Assembly (NCBI GenBank): GCA_014843695.1
Contig: CM026397.1
Coordinates: 44,403,272 to 44,467,271 of the forward strand
Origin: Archivesica marissinica
Taxonomy: Eukaryota > Mollusca > Bivalvia > Venerida > Vesicomyidae
DNA: 64,000 bases
Reading direction: 5' to 3'
The position numbers and the translations under genes were made by a program. Position 1 is the stretch's first letter. Each line of letters opens with the position of its first letter. Below, one piece after another: positions 58,243-64,000 of the stretch. The notes beneath the pieces are model-generated. The model was not told the DNA's origin. It saw only the letters and a program-made list of their open reading frames with translations, and did no database searches.

Positions 58243-60140
58243 TTCATTATACCATCTGTGAACATATGACGTCATACACAGCATTATACCATCTGTGAAC
58301 ATAGGATGTCATACACACAGCATTATACCATCTGTGAACATATGACGTCATACACAGCATTATACCATCTGTGAACATAGGATGTCATACACACAGCATT
58401 ATACCATCTGTGAACATATGATGTCATACACACAGCATTATACCATCTGTGAACATATGACGTCATACACAGCATTATACCATCTGTGAACATAGGATGT
58501 CATACACACAGCATTATACCATCTGTGAACATATGATGTCATACACACAGCATTATACCATCTGTGAACATATGATGTCATACACACAGCATAATACCAT
58601 CTGTGAACATATGACGTCATACACAGCATTATACCATCTGTGAACATATGATGCCATACACACAGCATTATACCATCTGTGAACATATGACGTCATACAC
58701 AGCATAATACCATCTGTGAACATATGACGTCATACACAGCATTATACCATCTGTGAACATATGATGTCATACACACAGCATTATACCATCTGTGAACATA
58801 TGACGTCATACACAGCATTATACCATCTGTGAACATATGATGTCATACACACAGCATTATACCATCTGTGAACATATGATGTCATACACACAGCATTATA
58901 CCATCTGTGAACATATGATGTCATCACACAGCATTATACCATCTGTGAACATATGACGTCATACACACAGCATTATACCATCTGTGAACATATGACGTCA
59001 TACACACAGCATTATACCATCTGTGAACATATGATGTCATACACACAGCATTATACCATCTGTGAACATATGATGTCATACACACAGCATTATACCATCT
59101 GTGAACATATGACGTCATACACACAGCATTATACCATCTGTGAACATATGATGTCATACACAGCATTATACCATCTGTGAACATATGACGCCATACACAC
59201 AGCATTATACCATCTGTGAACATATGATGTCATACACACAGCATTATACCATCTGTGAACATATGACGACATACACACAGCATTATACCATCTGTGAACA
59301 TATGATGTCATACACAGCATTATACCATCTGTGAACATATGACGCCATACACACAGCATTATACCATCTGTGAACATAGGATGTCATACACACAGCATTA
59401 TACCATCTGTGAACATATGATGTCATACACACAGCATTATACCATCTGTGAACATATGATGTCATACACACAGCATTATACCATCTGTGAACATATGATG
59501 TCATACACACAGCATTATACCATCTGTGAACATATGATGTCATACACACAGCATTATACCATCTGTGAACATATGACGTCATACACACAGCATTATACCA
59601 TCTGTGAACATATGATGTCATACACACAGCATTATACCATCTGTGAACATATGATGTCATACACACAGCATTATACCATCTGTGAACATATGATGTCATA
59701 CACACAGCATTATACCATCTGTGAACATATGACGCCATACACACAGCATTATACCATCTGTGAACATATGACGCCATACACACAGCATTATACCATCTGT
59801 GAACATATGATGTCATACACACAGCATTATACCATCTGTGAACATATGATGCCATACACACAGCATTATACCATCTGTGAACATATGATGCCATACACAC
59901 AGCATTATACCATCTGTGAACATATGATGCCATACACACAGCATTATACCATCTGTGAACATAGGATGTCATACACACAGCATTATACCATCTGTGAACA
60001 TATGATGTCATACACACAGCATTATACCATCTGTGAACATATGATGCCATACACACAGCATTATACCATCTGTGAACATAGGATGTCATACACACAGCAT
60101 TATACCATCTGTGAACATATGACGCCATACACACAGCATA
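58243..60140. repeat. 37/39-bp minisatellite, about 49 copies, many with TGACGTCA
   Basis: The unit contains ATACCATCTGTGAACATATG followed by (a/g)(t/c)gtcatacacacagcatt. Eleven units carry the palindrome TGACGTCA, the consensus cAMP-response element core. Others have TGATGTCA or TGACGCCA. The 37-bp units lack one 'ca' pair. Long frames are repeat sequence. Confidence 0.94.
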
Positions 60141-60154
60141 ATGCATTACGTCTT

Positions 60155-62628
60155 TATTAGGCACTGACTAATAAAGCCATGTTTATCAGGCATCAGGCAC
60201 TGACTAATAAAGTCATGTTTATCAGGCACTGACTAATAAAGTCATGTTTATCAGGCACTGACTAATAAAGTCATGTTTATCAGGCATCAGGCACTGACTA
60301 ATAAAGTCATGTTTATCAGGCACTGACTAATAAAGCCATGTTTATCAGGCACTGACTAATAAAGCCATGTTTATCAGGCACTGACTAATAAAGCCATGTT
60401 TATCAGGCACTGACTAATAAAGCCATGTTTATCAGGCACTGACTAATAAAGTCATGTTTATCAGGCATCAGGCACTGACTAATAAAGTCATGTTTATCAG
60501 GCACTGACTAATAAAGCCATGTTTATCAGGCACTGACTAATAAAGCCATGTTTATCAGGCACTGACTAATAAAGCCATGTTTATCAGGCACTGACTAATA
60601 AGCCATGTTTATCAGGCACTGACTAATAAAGTCATGTTTATCAGGCACTGACTAATAAAGCCATGTGTATCAGGCACTGACTAATAAAGCCATGTTTATC
60701 AGGCATCAGGCACTGACTAATAAAGCCATGTTTATCAGGCATCAGGCACTGACTAATAAAGCCATGTTTATCAGGCATCAGGCACTGACTAATAAAGCCA
60801 TGTTTATCAGGCATCAGGCACTGACTAATAAAGCCATGTTTATCAGGCACTGACTAATAAAGTCATGTTTATCAGGCACTGACTAATAAAGCCATGTTTA
60901 TCAGGCACTGACTAATAAAGCCATGTTTATCAGGCATCAGGCACTGACTAATAAAGCCATGCTTATCAGGCATCAGGCACTGACTAATAAAGCCATGTTT
61001 ATCAGGCATCAGGCACTGACTAATAAAGCCATGTTTATCAAGCACTGACTAATAAAGCCATGTTTATCAGGCATCAGGCACTGACTAATAAAGTCATGTT
61101 TATCAGGCACTGACTAATAAAGCCATGTTTATCAGGCACTGACTAATAAAGTCATGTTTATCAGGCACTGACTAATAAAGCCATGTTTATCAGGCACTGA
61201 CTAATAAAGCCATGTTTATCAGGCATCAGGCACTGACTAATAAAGCCATGTTTATCAGGCATCAGGCACTGACTAATAAAGCCATGTTTATCAGGCACTG
61301 ACTAATAAAGTCATGTTTATCAGGCACTGACTAATAAAGCCATGTTTATCAGGTATCAGGCACTGACTAATAAAGCCATGTTTATCAGGCATCAGGCACT
61401 GACTAATAAAGCCATGTTTATCAGGCACTGACTAATACAGTCATGTTTATCAGGCACTGACTAATAAAGCCATGTTTATCAGGCACTGACTAATAAAGCC
61501 ATGTTTATCAGGCACTGACTAATAAAGTCATGTTTATCAGGCACTGACTAATAAAGCCATGTTTATCAGGCACTGACTAATAAAGCCATGTTTATCAGGC
61601 ATCAGGCACTGACTAATAAAGCCATGTTTATCAGGCATCAGGCACTGACTAATAAAGCCATGTTTATCAGGCATCAGGCACTGACTAATAAAGCCATGCT
61701 TATCAGGCACTGACTAATAAAGCCATGTTTATCAGGCATCAGGCACTGACTAATAAAGTCATGTTTATCAGGCACTGACTAATAAAGCCATGTTTATCAG
61801 GCACTGATTAATAAAGCCATGTTTATCAGGCACTGACTAATAAAGTCATGTTTATCAGGCACTGACTAATAAAGCCATGTTTATCAGGCATCAGGCACTG
61901 ACTAATAAAGTCATGTTTATCAGGCACTGACTAATAAAGCCATGTTTATCAGGCACTGATTAATAAAGCCATGTTTATCAGGCACTGACTAATAAAGTCA
62001 TGTTTATCAGGCACTGACTAATAAAGCCATGTTTATCAGGCATCAGGCACTGACTAATAAAGTCATGTTTATCAGGCACTGACTAATAAAGCCATGTTTA
62101 TCAGGCACTGATTAATAAAGCCATGTTTATCAGGCACTGACTAATAAAGTCATGTTTATCAGGCACTGACTAATAAAGCCATGTTTATCAGGCATCAGGC
62201 ACTGACTAATAAAGTCATGTTTATCAGGCACTGACTAATAAAGCCATGTTTATCAGGCACTGATTAATAAAGCCATGTTTATCAGGCACTGACTAATAAA
62301 GCCATGTTTATCAGGCATCAGGCACTGACTAATAAAGCCATGTTTATCAGGCATCAGGCACTGACTAATAAAGTCATGTTTATCAGGCATCAGGCACTGA
62401 CTAATAAAGCCATGTTTATCAGGCACTGACTAATAAAGTCATGTTTATCAGGCACTGACTAATAAAGCTATGTTTATCAGGCATTGACTAATAAAGCCAT
62501 GTTTATCAGGCACTGACTAATAAAGCCATGTTTATCAGGCACCGACTAATAAAGTCATGTTTATCAGGCACTGACTAATAAAGCCATGTTTATCAGGCAC
62601 CGACTAATAAAGCCATGTTTATCAGGCA
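60155..62628. repeat. 29/36-bp minisatellite, about 80 copies
   Basis: The unit is AGGCACTGACTAATAAAGCC plus ATGTTTATC. A 36-bp form adds AGGCATC. Each unit has AATAAA on the plus strand, which matters only for antisense RNA. It ends about 95 bp from the exon B donor. Confidence 0.95.
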
Positions 62629-62724
62629 GGCAATTTTTCACAATTATTACTCATGAAGGTAGGATTAATCTATTCTTGCCACAAAAGTTGATGAGTTACA
62701 ACAAAGCTTGTGATTATCTCTAAC

Positions 62725-62885
62725 CTCCGGCATCTCAACGACGGTGCTGACTTCATGGTGCTGTGCAACGTCCTCCTCATCACTCTCCTCGGCCCCTTTC
62801 TTCCTACGCCTCTTCTTCTTCGACTGTTTTCTCTTCCTTCCTTCTGTAGCATCCAGTTGCATGTACTTGTCTGATGCAGTCATAC
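62725..62885 (-). CDS. AP3D1: AP3D1 exon B (start of basic hinge)
   Basis: 161 bp, phase 1 in and 0 out, between acceptor TACATTTATAG (62886 up) and donor GTTAGA (62719-62724). After completing Gly it reads MTASDKYMQLDATEGRKRKQ, then SKKKRRRKKGAEESDEED, then VAQHHEVSTVVEMPE. Human AP3D1 has LPMSDQYVKLEEERRHRQ, a basic run, TESDED and VDIVTEEMPE in that order. The Ser-Asp-Glu cluster is a likely acidic/casein-kinase-type stretch (inference). Confidence 0.93.
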
Positions 62886-62929
62886 CTATAAATGTATCAC
62901 AAACTGAATTCCTGTGACAACTTTCTCAT

Positions 62930-63155
62930 AATAGTTTATACAAATTTATTTTAGCTCAATTGCGAAACAAGTTCTTACAACTTATATTAATCACTCTCGA
63001 GACCTCATTCCTGATGGAATCCATCGCCATGAGGGAGAGAGAAGAGGCAATGTGGATTTAAATGCCTTGCCTAAGGGCACAATCGTAACGAGCCTTGCCT
63101 AAGGGCACAATCGTAACGAGCGTTGCCTAAGGGCACAATCGTAACGGTTCCAGCA
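62930..63155 (-). mobile_element. tRNA-derived SINE, minus strand, with local 34-bp triplication
   Basis: Same family as 4846-5074 (CTGATGGAATCCATCGCCAT). The segment GCCTAAGGGCACAATCGTAA occurs three times at 63068-63147, a small tandem expansion inside the SINE. The tRNA-like end is lost after GTTCCAGC. Confidence 0.78.
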
Positions 63156-63228
63156 AACGTTTTGTGGAATCCTGCTAACAGATAAACGTAGATAATAACA
63201 TATCCTCCTTGGTGGAGGTAACGATGCT

Positions 63229-63710
63229 ATAAAACCACATACCTGGTACGTGTAGAGGCACATACCTGGTACGTGTAGAGGCACATACCTGGTACGTGTA
63301 GAGGCACATACCTGGTACGTGTAGAGGCACTGATAGATGCTATAAAGCCACATACCTGGTACGTGTAGAGGCACTGATAGATGCTATAAAGCCACATACC
63401 TGGTACGTGTAGAGGCACTGATAGATGCTATAAAGCCACATACCTGGTACGTGTAGAGGCACATACCTGGTACGTGTAGAGGCACTGATAGATGCTATAA
63501 ACCCACATACCTGGTACTTGTAGAGGCACTGATAGATGCTATAAAGCCACATACCTGGTACGTGTAGAGGCACTGATAGATGCTATAAAGCCACATACCT
63601 GGTACGTGTAGAGGCACTGATAGATGCTATAAACCCACATACCTGGTACGTGTAGAGGCACTGATAGATGCTATAAAGCCACATACCTGGTACGTGTAGA
63701 GGCACTGATA
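63229..63710 (-). repeat. 44/23-bp minisatellite carrying the exon A 5' splice site, 13 donors
   Basis: On the minus strand each unit has TGCCTCTACACGTACCAG then GTATGT; the long unit adds GGCTTTATAGCATCTATCAG. The bases TATCAGTGCCTCTACACGTA and CCAG are also the last 24 of exon A. The true donor is 63681-63686. Twelve more copies follow downstream, one with a change (tacttg). Read-through from exon A stays open for long stretches. Confidence 0.95.
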
Positions 63711-63768
63711 GATCAATTTCTGCAACCGGTATACCAGACATCGTCTCACCAAGCGCAGCTTTTCTTCT
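63687..63768 (-). CDS. AP3D1: AP3D1 exon A (end of trunk/hinge junction)
   Basis: 82 bp, phase 0 in and 1 out, between acceptor GATGGTTTTCAG (63769 up) and donor GTATGT (63681-63686). It reads RRKAALGETMSG then IPVAEIDLSVPLHVP and G of Gly. Human AP3D1 has EHIPVVQIDLSVPLKVPG at this point, followed by LPMSDQYVKLE as exon B requires. The exon is enclosed by repeats: a 37-bp array starts 3 bp beyond its acceptor and the 44/23-bp array covers its donor. Confidence 0.93.
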
Positions 63769-63771
63769 CTG

Positions 63772-64000
63772 AAAACCATCATGTTATATATTATAGATGG
63801 CGTCTCGCAAAACCATCATGTTATATATTATAGATGGCGTCTCGCAAAACCATCATGTTATATATTATAGATGGCGTCTCGCAAAACCATCATGTTATAT
63901 ATTATAGATGGCGTCTCGCAAAACCATCATGTTATATATTATAGATGGCGTCTCGCAAAACCATCATGTTATATATTATAGATGGCGTCTCGCAAATCGG
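63772..64000. repeat. 37-bp minisatellite, about 6 copies, abutting the exon A acceptor
   Basis: The unit contains AAAACCATCATGTTATATAT. The copy next to exon A supplies GATGGTTTT of the acceptor tract, but the CAG itself is not repeated (other units continue GCGAGACG). The array reaches or nearly reaches the window edge. Confidence 0.93.

Larger units (their letters stand above)
586..63768 (-). other. AP3D1: AP3D1 gene (AP-3 complex delta subunit), 3' half
   Basis: Thirteen exons give 525 in-frame codons collinear with the C-terminal part of AP-3 delta, the large subunit of the AP-3 adaptor that sorts membrane cargo from trans-Golgi/endosomes to lysosomes and related organelles. Exon phases (start to end): A 0-1, B 1-0, C 0-2, D 2-0, E 0-0, F 0-0, G 0-0, H 0-0, I 0-0, J 0-0, K 0-2, L 2-1, M 1-0. 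Every junction is compatible and every intron is GT-AG. Intron lengths A to M are 801, 5048, 458, 3274, 949, 2971, 4574, 36891, 2389, 1782, 1269 and 1202 bp. The family protein is roughly 1150-1200 residues in vertebrates, so this is the C-terminal ~45%. Missing: the adaptin N-terminal trunk (beyond 64000) and about 30-35 final residues (left of 1). The human comparison is from memory and no alignment was run. Confidence 0.93.

Noticed and set aside
60155..62628. Poly(A) signals (AATAAA in each unit)
   Set aside because: They are on the strand opposite AP3D1 and no plus-strand gene precedes them.

Overview
This is a piece of an animal nuclear genome: spliced genes with GT-AG introns, tRNA-derived SINEs, PIF/Harbinger-type DNA transposons, MITEs, and an extreme density of minisatellites. 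The SINE families and one interspersed repeat (29862-30780, opening AAGAGGACCATGATGG) look like bivalve or other molluscan repeats. That placement is recalled and inferred, not searched.

One cellular gene explains the whole window. Thirteen short minus-strand exons lie between 63768 and 586, all with AG/GT borders and all joining in phase. Together they give 525 codons that read collinearly as the C-terminal ~45% of the AP-3 adaptor complex delta subunit (AP3D1): the end of the trunk/hinge, the Lys/Glu-rich hinge, and the C-terminal ear. Exon order from the 5' side is A 63687-63768, B 62725-62885, C 57600-57676, D 56967-57141, E 53513-53692, F 52423-52563, G 49311-49451, H 44689-44736, I 7660-7797, J 5130-5270, K 3262-3347, L 1868-1992, M 586-665. 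The N-terminal exons lie to the right of the window. The last short coding exon should lie to the left. Coding bases are about 2.5% of the span, and the H-I intron alone is 36.9 kb.

Most intron sequence is tandem repeat. About 30 separate arrays have units from 15 to 79 bp, including a 9.1 kb array at 15.7-24.8 kb with a ~4.2-4.35 kb higher-order duplication. The long open frames over these arrays are by-products of the repeats, not proteins.

The most unusual feature is that five of the 26 exon borders lie inside a tandem repeat whose unit contains the splice site plus some exon bases: donors of exons A (13 copies), G (10), I (about 46) and K (2), and the acceptor of exon M (12). The gene therefore carries arrays of duplicate splice sites directly beside the ones that must be used.

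The 36.9 kb intron also holds two ~5.2 kb PIF/Harbinger-like elements (8344-13543 and 35823-41035), each with a CTG target duplication. Both carry the same broken transposase, so they were probably copied in trans. Three piggyBac-like TTAA MITEs, a pogo-like MITE, a hAT-like insertion splitting a 39-bp array, and a 1000-N assembly gap (28058-29057) with error-like sequence near it are also present.
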